Below, piece by piece: positions 7,973-15,571 of a DNA stretch of 41,089 nucleotides. This DNA comes from Elusimicrobiota bacterium (GTDB taxonomy: Bacteria; Elusimicrobiota; Elusimicrobia; UBA1565; UBA9628), in NCBI GenBank assembly GCA_016182905.1, contig JACPFR010000063.1, forward strand, positions 1 to 41,089, in the 5' to 3' direction. Position numbers and translations under genes: made by a program. Position 1 is the stretch's first letter; every line of letters begins with the position of its first letter. Under the pieces are notes generated by a model, which was not told where the DNA came from, ran no database searches, and saw nothing but the letters and a program-made list of their open reading frames with translations.

Positions 7973-8090
7973 GGTGTCAGGCCTAACAATTCGTCGAATT
8001 CATGCGGGGCCAATCCCGCCCGTCCCCGACGGACGACACTCCTCCACCCCCGCCCACATGAGAATTCGACGAATTGTTAGGCCTGACACC
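7973..8090. repeat. REP-like inverted pair (BIME/MITE-like element)
   Basis: Two perfect 29-nt arms in inverted orientation, 7973-8001 and 8062-8090. Each starts at its outer end with GGTGTCAGGCCTAACAATTC and ends in GTCGAATTC. Each arm contains its own small palindrome AATTCGTCGAATT. The 60-nt spacer holds a further stem CGTCC-CCGAC-GGACG (8021-8035). The unit lies in the gap between the divergent dipeptidase and lptF genes and has no coding capacity. Paired REP sequences of this kind are usually mobilised by IS200-like Y1 transposases (RAYT/TnpA-REP); none is encoded in this window. Confidence 0.8.
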
Positions 8091-8116
8091 GTCATACGGC
8101 GCTGGGTCAAAGTTGA

Positions 8117-8122
8117 TAGAAT
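8117..8122 (+). promoter_or_regulatory. Extended -10 of lptF, leaderless spacing
   Basis: TGATAGAAT (extended -10, TGN plus TAGAAT) ends 7 nt before the ATG at 8130. A similar TGATAGGAT precedes the gluzincin gene at 14362. No Shine-Dalgarno is present between it and the start codon. Confidence 0.55.
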
Positions 8123-8129
8123 CGGCCTG

Positions 8130-9209
8130 ATGCCGATCCTGCCGCGCTACATCCTGCGCCAGTTCCTGCCGGTCTTCGGTGCCAGCGTCGCCCTGTTCCT
8201 GGGCGTGCTGATGATGAACCAGTTCCTGCGTCTGTTCTCGCTGGCGATGATGAAAGGCATACCGGTCTGGTGGATACTCAGCTGCTTCGCCCGGCTGCTG
8301 CCCTCTTTCGCGGCGCTGGCCGTGCCGATGTCCTTCCTCGTCGCGGCGATGGTGGTCCTGGGCCAGCTCGCCGACAGCGGCGAGATCATGGCCCTGCGCG
8401 CCAGCGGATTCTCCTACCGCGAGATCACCCGTCCCCTTCTCTGGACGTCCATCCTCCTGTCGGCGCTCCTCCTCGCTGTCAACCACAAGCTTGGGCCGGA
8501 CGGCTTCCACTCCTTCAAGAAGCGCACGACCGAGGCGGCTCAGAAGGTGGCTCGCGTGGAGCTGCGCTCGCGCTCCTTCACCGAGCTGGGGCCGTGGCGC
8601 CTGTACGCGCGCGGCTCGGACGCGAAGACGGGCTTCCTCGAGGGCGTCTATCTCGTCAAGCCGGGGCAGTCGTCGGGCATGCGCATCAACGCCGAGAAAG
8701 GGAAGCTGACCTCGGAGCCGGGACGGGGGATCACGCTCGAGCTGCTCGACGGCCAGCTGCAGCTCCCGAGCCGTGAGCCGGAGCGCTTCACCTCCGGGCG
8801 CTTCGAGCGCTACAGCGTCTTCGTGCCCCTGACCGCCGCCGCGGCGCCGCGCGAGCTCGACATGCAGGAGATGAGCACCTCGCGGCTGCGCGCGAAGGCG
8901 TCCGAGCCGGAGACGCCCGCTGACCGGCGCCTCGAGTACCGCGTCGAGGCGGCCGTGCGCACGGTCGGGGCGCTCTCGCCGTTCGTGTTCTTCTGGGTCG
9001 GCGTCCCGCTCGGGATGGCCAAGCGCAAGACTCGCGGCGCGGACCTCGCCGCCAGCCTCGGCGTCATGTTCGTCTTCTACGGCCTTCTCGTCGTGGGGAT
9101 CAGCCTGGGCCGCCGGCACGAGTCCCTCGCGTCCGTGGCCCCCTGGCTGTGCGACGCGGCGGGCCTGCTCGCGGGGATCGTCCTGACGCGCAAGGCGGCC
9201 GCGCAGTGA
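8130..9209 (+). CDS. lptF: LPS export permease LptF (YjgP/YjgQ family)
   Basis: A 359-residue inner-membrane protein. It has the family layout: two N-terminal transmembrane segments (ILRQFLPVFGASVALFLGVL; LLPSFAALAVPMSFLVAAMVVLGQLADSGEIMALRASGFS), a periplasmic beta-rich region in the middle, and C-terminal helices including PFVFFWVGVPLGM. The SGEIMALRASG segment is the coupling-helix signature of LptF/LptG. With LptG and the ATPase LptB it extracts lipopolysaccharide from the inner membrane. The start at 8130 fits homology and the -10 spacing; an in-frame extension back into the REP element is not credible. It overlaps lptG by 4 bases (GTGA). lptB, lptA and lptC are not in the window. Confidence 0.93.
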   Translation: MPILPRYILRQFLPVFGASVALFLGVLMMNQFLRLFSLAMMKGIPVWWILSCFARLLPSFAALAVPMSFLVAAMVVLGQLADSGEIMALRASGFSYREITRPLLWTSILLSALLLAVNHKLGPDGFHSFKKRTTEAAQKVARVELRSRSFTELGPWRLYARGSDAKTGFLEGVYLVKPGQSSGMRINAEKGKLTSEPGRGITLELLDGQLQLPSREPERFTSGRFERYSVFVPLTAAAAPRELDMQEMSTSRLRAKASEPETPADRRLEYRVEAAVRTVGALSPFVFFWVGVPLGMAKRKTRGADLAASLGVMFVFYGLLVVGISLGRRHESLASVAPWLCDAAGLLAGIVLTRKAAAQ

Positions 9210-10279
9210 CGATCTACACGCGCTACATGGTCGGGCGCTTCGTGAGGCCCTTCGCCTTCGGCCTCGGGCTGTTCGCGGTCCTCATCTTCCTCGGCGACAC
9301 CTTCGACAAGATGAACCCGATCATGCGCTCGCACGCGCCGCTGATGACCATCCTCGAATGCCTCTGGCTCGAGGTCCCGTACTGGGCCGGGCGCGTGATC
9401 CCGATGGCGACCCTTCTGGCGACTTTGGTCGCCATCGGCGGCTTCGTGCAGAGCGGCGAGTGGCTCGCGTCGCAGTCCTGCGGCATCGAGACGAAGCGCT
9501 TCTGGCTCCCGGTGCTCGGCTGCGCGCTGGGGGTGTCCGTGCTCGCCTTCGCCGCCCAGGAGACGATCATGCCCGCGGCCTGGGCCCGCTCCCGCCGGCT
9601 GTGGCGCGAGAAGGTCCATCCCGAATGGGAGTGGACGAAGTATCAGAACGTGGCCCTGCTCGGCGGCGAGGATCAGTTCGTCCAGGCCTGGCTGTTCCTC
9701 CCGAAGGAAGGCAAGCTCGAGCGGCCGACCCACGAGACGATGGGCGCCCACGGCGTGGACCGGCAGCTCGACGCGAAATACGCGTTCTGGGATCCCGCGC
9801 GCGAACGCTGGGTGTTCCACGACGGCGTCGAGCGCGTGTTCGGCCCGACGGGCGTCGTCGAGACCCCCTTCGAGACCAAGGTCTCGGAGCTGAGCGCGCC
9901 GCCGCTCAGCCTCGTGCCGCGCGCGACGAGCCCCGACGAATTGACCATGCGCGAGGCCCTCGCCTACGCGCGGCGCGTCGGGCGCTTCGGCGGCTCGCCG
10001 CGGGAGTATGAGGTGGCGGCGATGGCGAAGATCGCCTACCCCTTCACGAACCTGATCATCTGCGCCCTCGGCATCCCCATCGCGCTGCGGCTGCGCAAAT
10101 CGTCGCGGGTCGTGGCGTTCTGCGCGGCGCTCGGGCTGTCCTTCATCTTCCTTTGGATGATGGAGATCGGCCGCACCCTCGGCGTCAGCGGCCGGCTGCC
10201 GCCGCTGGCCGCGGCGTGGATGGCCAACGCCGGCTTCGGCGCCCTCGCCCTGTTCCTGATCCGGCGCTGGGACCTATAG
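9206..10279 (+). CDS. lptG: LPS export permease LptG (YjgP/YjgQ family)
   Basis: A 357-residue partner of LptF with the same architecture: N-terminal transmembrane segments (FVRPFAFGLGLFAVLIFLGD and WAGRVIPMATLLATLVAIGG), QSGEWLASQSCGIE in place of the coupling-helix signature, a periplasmic domain, and C-terminal helices (NLIICALGIPIALRLR and FIFLWMMEIGRTLG). The start is GTG at 9206, overlapping the lptF stop, so the two are translationally coupled as expected for a heterodimer. The order lptF-lptG is the usual one. It ends three bases before the stop of the convergent outer-membrane barrel gene, with no terminator hairpin between them. Which permease is F and which is G is inferred from order and paralogy. 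Confidence 0.92.
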   Translation: MTIYTRYMVGRFVRPFAFGLGLFAVLIFLGDTFDKMNPIMRSHAPLMTILECLWLEVPYWAGRVIPMATLLATLVAIGGFVQSGEWLASQSCGIETKRFWLPVLGCALGVSVLAFAAQETIMPAAWARSRRLWREKVHPEWEWTKYQNVALLGGEDQFVQAWLFLPKEGKLERPTHETMGAHGVDRQLDAKYAFWDPARERWVFHDGVERVFGPTGVVETPFETKVSELSAPPLSLVPRATSPDELTMREALAYARRVGRFGGSPREYEVAAMAKIAYPFTNLIICALGIPIALRLRKSSRVVAFCAALGLSFIFLWMMEIGRTLGVSGRLPPLAAAWMANAGFGALALFLIRRWDL

Positions 10280-10282
10280 CCC

Positions 10283-11671
10283 CTACGGCTTCGCGGCCGG
10301 GGCGGACTGCTTCAGCTCCTCGGCCTTGAGGTCCTCCTGCGCCTTCTCGGCGGCCTTCCTGATCGTCTCGGTCGACGCGGGCTGATCGTCCGCCGGAGGC
10401 GCGGACTTCCATTCGCGCGCGGGGGCCTCGGGTTCTTTCTCCGAGTCTCCGCCGAAGAGCACGCTGAGTTGGACGCCGAGCGCGACCTCACGGGGCATCT
10501 TCTTCTCCGTGCCCTGGCTCTCGGTGACCACGCGCTTGTTGCTGACGGCGGCGGAGGCGTCCAGCATGACGTGCAGGAAATTGAGGCCGGCGCCCAAAGT
10601 GAGCACGTTCCCGGCGGAGGTCTCCGCCGTGTTCCTCGTCAGCCCGATGCGCAGCGGGATGTTGATCCAGGAGCGGTTGAATACGTTGAACTCGCTGCCG
10701 ACGCCGATCTGGCGGCTGGCCGCGTTGTCGACGGGGGTGAGGTTCCGCGTGAGATCCAGGTCCGCGGCGATGTTCCACCAGTCGAAGGGGGTGATCGAGG
10801 CGCCGAGGCGGAGCTGCGGGTTCACCGCGAACTTGCCGGTGACGCCCGCGGCCGTCGCCGCGGCGGGCTGCTTGAACTTGGGGTTGTTGAGGTTGCGGCC
10901 GACGAGCCCAACGCGCGGCTTGAGCGCGACGCCGCCGAAGGAGCGGTCGAGGTCCCACAGCGCGCCGAGGTCCACGCCGAAGTTCGCGCTCTTCGTCGCG
11001 CCGTCCTTCAGCTTCGAGACGATGTTGTCCTGGTCGTTGTTGTTGCGCAGGACGAAGTAGTCCGAATAGCCGACCTGCGCGCTCATGAGCTTCAGCGCGC
11101 CGCCGAGATACAGGCCCTGGGCGAAGGGAAGCTCGCGGCCGTAGGCGGCGCCGAGCTCGACGACGTTGGCGCCCTTGACGATGAGCTTGGAGTTGTTCGT
11201 GCCGTTGGTGATGTCGGCGGCGGCGGTATTGACGCGGTCCACCTGGGGCACGGCGCCGGCGTCTATCGAGCCGTTGAAGAAGATCCCGAGTCTTCCCGTC
11301 TTGACGTTGACTCCGAGGTCGGCGTCGAAGCGCATGCCGCTGCCGGGCTGGTCGAGCTTGTCGAGGGCGTCGTTGACCTCGGCCTGCGTCGGCGCCGTGC
11401 CCCGGTCCTTGAGGTTCTCGAGGTTCTTGGCGCCCTCGATCACCGAGCCGGTGAGCGCGGCGTGCACGCCGAGGGGGATCTGGACGCCGTGCGTGTTGGG
11501 CGTCGGCCGCCCGAGCGCGGCCGGGTTCCAGTACGAGGCCAGCGGCCCTTGGGCCAGGGCCACGCCGGCGCCGCCCATGCCCAGGGCGCGCGCGCCGCGG
11601 GAGTGCCATTCGAGGGCTCCGGCGGGGGAGGCCGCGAGCAGGAGGGCGAGCGGGAAAAGGATATTGTTCAT
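10283..11671 (-). CDS. Outer-membrane beta-barrel protein, TraF/PorV/FadL-like
   Basis: A 462-residue exported protein: signal peptide MNNILFPLALLLAASPAGA, then EWHSRGARALGMGGAGVALAQGPLASYWNPAAL. That is the hallmark opening of the conjugal-transfer TraF_2/PorV/FadL-like barrels (GMGGAG..A...G..A..WNPA). Alternating polar/hydrophobic strands follow to about residue 410. A Pro/Ala/Lys/Glu-rich tail ends the protein, probably periplasmic. Despite the TraF label common in such families, no conjugation gene is nearby; a general outer-membrane channel or scaffold is more likely. The ATG lies 6 nt after CATACT (extended -10 TGTCATACT at 11678-11686), another leaderless arrangement. It is monocistronic and convergent with lptG. 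Confidence 0.8.
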   Translation of the reverse strand: MNNILFPLALLLAASPAGALEWHSRGARALGMGGAGVALAQGPLASYWNPAALGRPTPNTHGVQIPLGVHAALTGSVIEGAKNLENLKDRGTAPTQAEVNDALDKLDQPGSGMRFDADLGVNVKTGRLGIFFNGSIDAGAVPQVDRVNTAAADITNGTNNSKLIVKGANVVELGAAYGRELPFAQGLYLGGALKLMSAQVGYSDYFVLRNNNDQDNIVSKLKDGATKSANFGVDLGALWDLDRSFGGVALKPRVGLVGRNLNNPKFKQPAAATAAGVTGKFAVNPQLRLGASITPFDWWNIAADLDLTRNLTPVDNAASRQIGVGSEFNVFNRSWINIPLRIGLTRNTAETSAGNVLTLGAGLNFLHVMLDASAAVSNKRVVTESQGTEKKMPREVALGVQLSVLFGGDSEKEPEAPAREWKSAPPADDQPASTETIRKAAEKAQEDLKAEELKQSAPAAKP

Positions 11672-11677
11672 GGCCGC

Positions 11678-11683
11678 AGTATG
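11678..11683 (-). promoter_or_regulatory. Extended -10 of the outer-membrane barrel gene
   Basis: On the minus strand TG-T-CATACT ends 6 nt before the ATG at 11671, without a Shine-Dalgarno. This fits the leaderless spacing seen in other genes of the window. Confidence 0.5.
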
Positions 11684-11703
11684 ACAAATCGGAGACGGCC
11701 GAA

Positions 11704-11742
11704 AAAGGGCCGGGCGGCCCGCAAGGGCCGCCCGGTTTTTTT
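11704..11742. terminator. Bidirectional intrinsic terminator
   Basis: An 11-bp GC stem (11710-11720 with 11725-11735), CCGGGCGGCCC and its complement around loop GCAA. On the plus strand T7 follows directly (11736-11742). On the minus strand CCC then T5 follows (11709-11702). It lies 20 bases after the gluzincin stop and terminates that gene; the plus-strand face would stop antisense readthrough. A smaller TCTCCT/AGGAGA hairpin sits at 11742-11757. Confidence 0.85.
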
Positions 11743-11761
11743 CTCCTGGTGAGGAGAGCTT

Positions 11762-14362
11762 TTAGCGCGACTCGAGGCTGCGGAACCAGCTCTGGATCGC
11801 GTCCACGTGCTGCTGCACCTCGTCCTGCGGGCCTTCGATGATCAGCAGGTAGTCGGTGCTGAGCCAGCCGCCGTACGACTTGAGCTCGTACTTCACGCCG
11901 GCCTCGTCGAGGTAGCGGCGCAGCTGGTTGACGACGCGGCCGCGGTACAGCGCGCCGACGGAGAAGGTCATCTTGGCCTTGACCATCGGAGACTGGCCGT
12001 CCGCGGCCAGCAGCCCGGTGTTCAGCGTGCCGCCGCCGAGGCTCTCGGCGCCGGTGAGCTTGACGGCGGACAGCGGGCCGGCCAGCCGCGACAGGAAGCT
12101 CGCGACGCCGCCGACGCGGCTCTGCGGGAGGTCGATGCCGTGGGCCTTCGCGGCCGCGCGGATCTCCGCCTCATGCAGGATCGTGCCGTCCTTGCCCGTC
12201 GCGTTGACGAGGACCTGGGCCATCGCGTCAGGGATGCGGGAGGCCTTGGCGAACATCGTCGGCATGACGAGGGACTCGGCCATCGCCGCGCCCTCCGCCT
12301 CGCCGAGCTTGGCGATCAGCGCCTTGCGGAGCTTCCACGCGAAGCCGCCCCACGCCTGGCCCTGGTCGTGCACCTCGTCGTACTCGTTGTATTGATAAGT
12401 ATTTTCGCCATGGCGAATGTAGTCGACGCCGCCGCGGCTTTGCTTGAGGAAGTGCTCGCCGATGATCGGGTTGTTCAGGCGGAACATCGAGAGGATGTCG
12501 CCCCAGCCCTCGGACAGGCCGCCGTTGACGATGCCGCCGGTGAAGTCGTCCCAGTAGTGGCCGTTCTCGTGCTCGGCGACGGTGTCGTACGCGGAGTTCA
12601 CGCAGTTCTTGCTCGACCGGAAGAAGTTGAGGGTCGGGCGGCCCGGCGTGTAGTAGGCGTTGCACTCGTCGTTGATGTTCGTGCGGACCGGGAGCTGCGT
12701 CTTGTCCATGCGCTCGTTGCTGAGGCCGCGCTCGCGAAGGAAGGCGAGGGAGAGGTTCACCTTGTGGAAGGCGTTGACCTGGGCCAAGGTGTTCTCGTCG
12801 GTGACGCCCGCCTGGGGGTTGAAGACGACCTTGTTGTCGCCGGGCTTGACCGCGACCTTGACCGACAGCGTCGCGCCCTGCTGGTTCTCGACGCGGACCC
12901 ACGGGCCGGACAAAGTCGCCGTCAGCTCGAGCCCCTCGGGGCCCACGGTCAGGTCGGCGGGGAGCTTGCCGTTCTTGTCGGTGACGTAGGACTTGCCGCC
13001 GATCTTGACCTCGAGGAAGGGGAGCGGGACCTCGGAGATCTCGGAGGTCGCCAGGATCGGGCCCCGGTCGACGGCCTTGCCGCTGACGGTGCCCGTCACG
13101 CCGCCCGCGGCCGGCTCGGAGGCGCTCTCCAGGCCCGTGCGGTTGTCCCACGCGAACACGAGGCCGCTGACGACGTCCACGGCCACCATGAACGGCAGGC
13201 CCTCGGCGACGTACAGCTTCACGTTGCGCCACTCGCCGCGAGAGTAGACGATCTTCTGCTCGTAGAACTCGAAGGCGTTGGCGACGTCGGAGGTCGGCAT
13301 GCCGGTGCGCTCGGCGATCTTGTCCATGATCTGGTCGTCGGTGAGCACCGTCTCGGTGTTGACGTCCAGCTGCGGGAAGATCTGCCCGGTCTGCGCGACG
13401 ATCGTCGGCTGGCCGTTCAGGGTCTTGATCGTGAAGGACAGGGCCGAGCCGTTGACGACGAGGCCGTTCTTGGTCTGCCGGAAGTACACGAAGAGCGTGT
13501 CGGCCTGCTCACCCTTGCCGGTGAACTTCTGGGCGTGGATGAGGCGCAGGTCGGCGCTCGACACGCCGTAGCGCGCCGGGTCGGCGTCGATCATCGCCTT
13601 GACGGCGTCGACGACGGCCGTACCGTTGGCCGGGTCGGCGGCGAGGACCTTGCGGCTCGTCTCGAAGATGCCGCCCACGTCGCGGGCGCCGGGAAGGCCG
13701 TACGCCTCGACGCGCGTGGTCGGCTCGCGGTCGGGGGAGGGGGTGGTCGGCTGCTCGTCGGTGACGGTGCCGTTGGGCAAGGTGATCGGCTTCTGCTCCT
13801 TGAGGCCCATGCGCGCGAAGATCGGCGCGGAGCGCTCGGCGGCGCCGTCGAAGGAGACGGAGGCGGCGGGGCGGCGGAGCAAGACGTCGAGGACGCGGCC
13901 GGCGAGGCTCTTCGCGACGGGGGCGGCGGCCTTCGCGGCGGGCGCCTGCGCGGCGGGGACGGACGCGGCGTATTCGGCGGCCTCGGCGGCGACGCCCGAG
14001 GCGGCGGCGCCGGGGGTGCGGACCACGATGGCCTTTGCGTTGTCGGGGGTCGCGGCGGCGGCCGTGACGGCGGTCAGGGCCGACGGAGCCTGAAGGGCGG
14101 CGGTCGGGACCACGGAGACGAGGGGCGCGGGCGTCGCGCTCGGCGCGGAGAGGGAGCCGTTGAGGCCGAGGGTCGCCGGGGAGCTGGTCAGGCTGCCGGC
14201 GCTCGGCAGGATGCTGCCTCCGAGGGCGGGCACGACGGGGACCCCGGCACTGGAGCCGGCGCCCACCTGCACGCGCATCTGCGCGGCGGCGGGCAGCGGG
14301 CCGGAGGCGAGGAAAAGGGAGAGGGCGAGGAACACGGGAGACAGGCGGGTTTCTTTCTTCAT
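11762..14362 (-). CDS. Secreted gluzincin metallopeptidase (M36/M4-like) with FTP propeptide
   Basis: An 866-residue protein. Signal peptide (to about residue 27); Ala/Pro/Ser/Val-rich tract (about 30-165); FDGAAERSA box at 171-179; FTP/PepSY-like propeptide region (about 235-415: RLIHAQKFTG, QTKNGLVVNGS, VAVDVVSGLVFAWDN); a beta-rich insert; then the catalytic domain. The zinc motif is HENGH (His598, Glu599, His602), and Glu618 in GGLSEGWGD is the likely third ligand; the EGWGD wording and later QAWGGFAW favour fungalysin M36 over thermolysin M4. The His-to-Glu spacing is shorter than in either family as I recall them. The last ~95 residues form an unassigned alpha/beta-looking domain. Starts at ATG 14362, 6 nt after TAGGAT. 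Probably activated by removal of the FTP part outside the cytoplasm. Confidence 0.87.
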   Translation of the reverse strand: MKKETRLSPVFLALSLFLASGPLPAAAQMRVQVGAGSSAGVPVVPALGGSILPSAGSLTSSPATLGLNGSLSAPSATPAPLVSVVPTAALQAPSALTAVTAAAATPDNAKAIVVRTPGAAASGVAAEAAEYAASVPAAQAPAAKAAAPVAKSLAGRVLDVLLRRPAASVSFDGAAERSAPIFARMGLKEQKPITLPNGTVTDEQPTTPSPDREPTTRVEAYGLPGARDVGGIFETSRKVLAADPANGTAVVDAVKAMIDADPARYGVSSADLRLIHAQKFTGKGEQADTLFVYFRQTKNGLVVNGSALSFTIKTLNGQPTIVAQTGQIFPQLDVNTETVLTDDQIMDKIAERTGMPTSDVANAFEFYEQKIVYSRGEWRNVKLYVAEGLPFMVAVDVVSGLVFAWDNRTGLESASEPAAGGVTGTVSGKAVDRGPILATSEISEVPLPFLEVKIGGKSYVTDKNGKLPADLTVGPEGLELTATLSGPWVRVENQQGATLSVKVAVKPGDNKVVFNPQAGVTDENTLAQVNAFHKVNLSLAFLRERGLSNERMDKTQLPVRTNINDECNAYYTPGRPTLNFFRSSKNCVNSAYDTVAEHENGHYWDDFTGGIVNGGLSEGWGDILSMFRLNNPIIGEHFLKQSRGGVDYIRHGENTYQYNEYDEVHDQGQAWGGFAWKLRKALIAKLGEAEGAAMAESLVMPTMFAKASRIPDAMAQVLVNATGKDGTILHEAEIRAAAKAHGIDLPQSRVGGVASFLSRLAGPLSAVKLTGAESLGGGTLNTGLLAADGQSPMVKAKMTFSVGALYRGRVVNQLRRYLDEAGVKYELKSYGGWLSTDYLLIIEGPQDEVQQHVDAIQSWFRSLESR

Positions 14363-14368
14363 GGGCGC

Positions 14369-14374
14369 ATCCTA
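14369..14374 (-). promoter_or_regulatory. Extended -10 of the gluzincin gene, leaderless spacing
   Basis: TGATAGGAT on the minus strand ends 6 nt before the ATG at 14362. It is nearly the same as the lptF box (TGATAGAAT). No Shine-Dalgarno is visible. Confidence 0.55.
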
Positions 14375-14484
14375 TCAACTCCCGGGATTCGGCCATGAGG
14401 GCCGATGGTCCTTGATGGGATGGGGGATAGGGCCCAGATTAATCCGGGACCTTCGGCACCCCGACCCGGCCGTGCACGATTTGA

Positions 14485-14490
14485 TATCAT
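14485..14490 (+). promoter_or_regulatory. Extended -10 upstream of ychF
   Basis: TGATATCAT (extended -10) ends 10 nt before the ATG at 14501, giving a leader of only a few bases. An alternative ATG at 14489 lies inside this box, which argues against it as the start. Confidence 0.45.
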
Positions 14491-14500
14491 GACGTCCCCC

Positions 14501-15571
14501 ATGGAAATAGGCATCGTCGGTCTCCCCAACGTCGGCAAGTCCACCATCTTCAACGCATTGACTTCCGGTAATGCGGCCGCCTCCAACTATCCGTTCACCA
14601 CCATCGAGCCCAACGTGGGCGTCGTCGGCGTGCCCGATCCGAGGCTCCAGCGCCTGACCGAGCTGGCCAAGCCCAAGAAGACGATCCCCGCCTCCTGCCG
14701 CTTCGTCGATATCGCCGGTCTCGTGAAAGGCGCCGCTTCGGGCGAAGGCCTGGGAAACAAGTTCTTGGCGAACATCCGCGAGGTCGACGCGATCCTTCAC
14801 ATGGTCCGTCTGTTCAAGGACCCGGACGTCATCCACACCATGGGCGGGGTCGATTTCAAGCGAGACATAGACGTCATCGAGACCGAGCTGATGCTCGCCG
14901 ACCTCGAGAGCATCTCGAAGCAGTACGACAAGGTCTCCGGCAAAGCCAAATCGGGCGATAAGGCCGCGAAGGAAGCGATGGTCGTGCTCGACGCCCTCAA
15001 GAGCGGCCTCGAGGCGGGCAAGCCCGCCCGCGCCCTCGGCCTCGATCCGAAGGTCCTCCAGGATTTCGCCTTGCTCACCGCCAAGCCCGTCCTTTATGTC
15101 GGCAACACCGATGAGAACCCCGATCCCTCGACGCTCGAGGAGTTCAAGGCCTTCACGAAGGCCCGCGGCTCCGAATCGGTGGTGATCTGCGGCAAGCTCG
15201 AGAGCGAGATCGCCCAGCTCTCAGGCGAGGACCGCGAGATGTTCATGAAGGAGCTCGGCATGAAGCAGAGCGGTCTCGAGACCGTGATCGTCGGCGCCTA
15301 CAAGACACTCGGCCTGTGCTCCTACTTCACCGTCGGCGTCGAGGAAGTCCGCGCCTGGACCATCCACGTAGGAGACAAGGCGCCGCGCGCCGCGGGCGTG
15401 ATCCACACCGACTTCGAGAAGGGCTTCATCAAGGCCGACATCTACGGCTACGCCGACATCGACAAGCTCGGCTCCGAAGCGGCCCTGAGAGAGAAGGGCC
15501 TGATCCGCTCCGAAGGCAAAGAGTACACGGTCAAAGACGGCGATGTCTGCCATTTCAAGTTCGCCAACTGA
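14501..15571 (+). CDS. ychF: Obg-family ATPase/GTPase YchF (OLA1)
   Basis: A 356-residue P-loop NTPase. Walker [10 protein letters not shown] is at residues 7-15, switch region [20 protein letters not shown] follows, and NTDE stands where GTPases have NKxD; the NxxE form is the YchF/OLA1 signature linked to ATP preference. A coiled-coil insert (about 125-190) and a C-terminal TGS-like domain ([20 protein letters not shown] to [10 protein letters not shown]) complete the normal architecture and length. The family binds ribosomes and acts in stress and translation control. I start at 14501 ([10 protein letters not shown]) for homology and promoter spacing; 14489 would add four residues. It overlaps rlmD by 29 bases in another frame, so the two are co-expressed. 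Confidence 0.95.
   Translation: MEIGIVGLPNVGKSTIFNALTSGNAAASNYPFTTIEPNVGVVGVPDPRLQRLTELAKPKKTIPASCRFVDIAGLVKGAASGEGLGNKFLANIREVDAILHMVRLFKDPDVIHTMGGVDFKRDIDVIETELMLADLESISKQYDKVSGKAKSGDKAAKEAMVVLDALKSGLEAGKPARALGLDPKVLQDFALLTAKPVLYVGNTDENPDPSTLEEFKAFTKARGSESVVICGKLESEIAQLSGEDREMFMKELGMKQSGLETVIVGAYKTLGLCSYFTVGVEEVRAWTIHVGDKAPRAAGVIHTDFEKGFIKADIYGYADIDKLGSEAALREKGLIRSEGKEYTVKDGDVCHFKFAN

Noticed and set aside
7971-8129. N-terminal extension of LptF through the REP element
   Set aside because: The extra residues have no homology to LptF, the sequence is an inverted repeat, and a -10 box lies 7 nt before the ATG at 8130.
10280-10282. Possible terminator between lptG and the outer-membrane barrel gene
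   Set aside because: Only three bases separate the convergent stops and no hairpin with a T-run is visible nearby.
10283-11671. Conjugation system suggested by the TraF-like barrel
   Set aside because: No relaxase, type IV secretion or other transfer gene is present; the TraF_2/PorV barrel group is widespread outside conjugation.
12404-12417. 14-bp palindrome TTCGCCATGGCGAA
   Set aside because: It lies inside the gluzincin coding sequence, encodes ordinary residues, and I see no second copy in an intergenic position.
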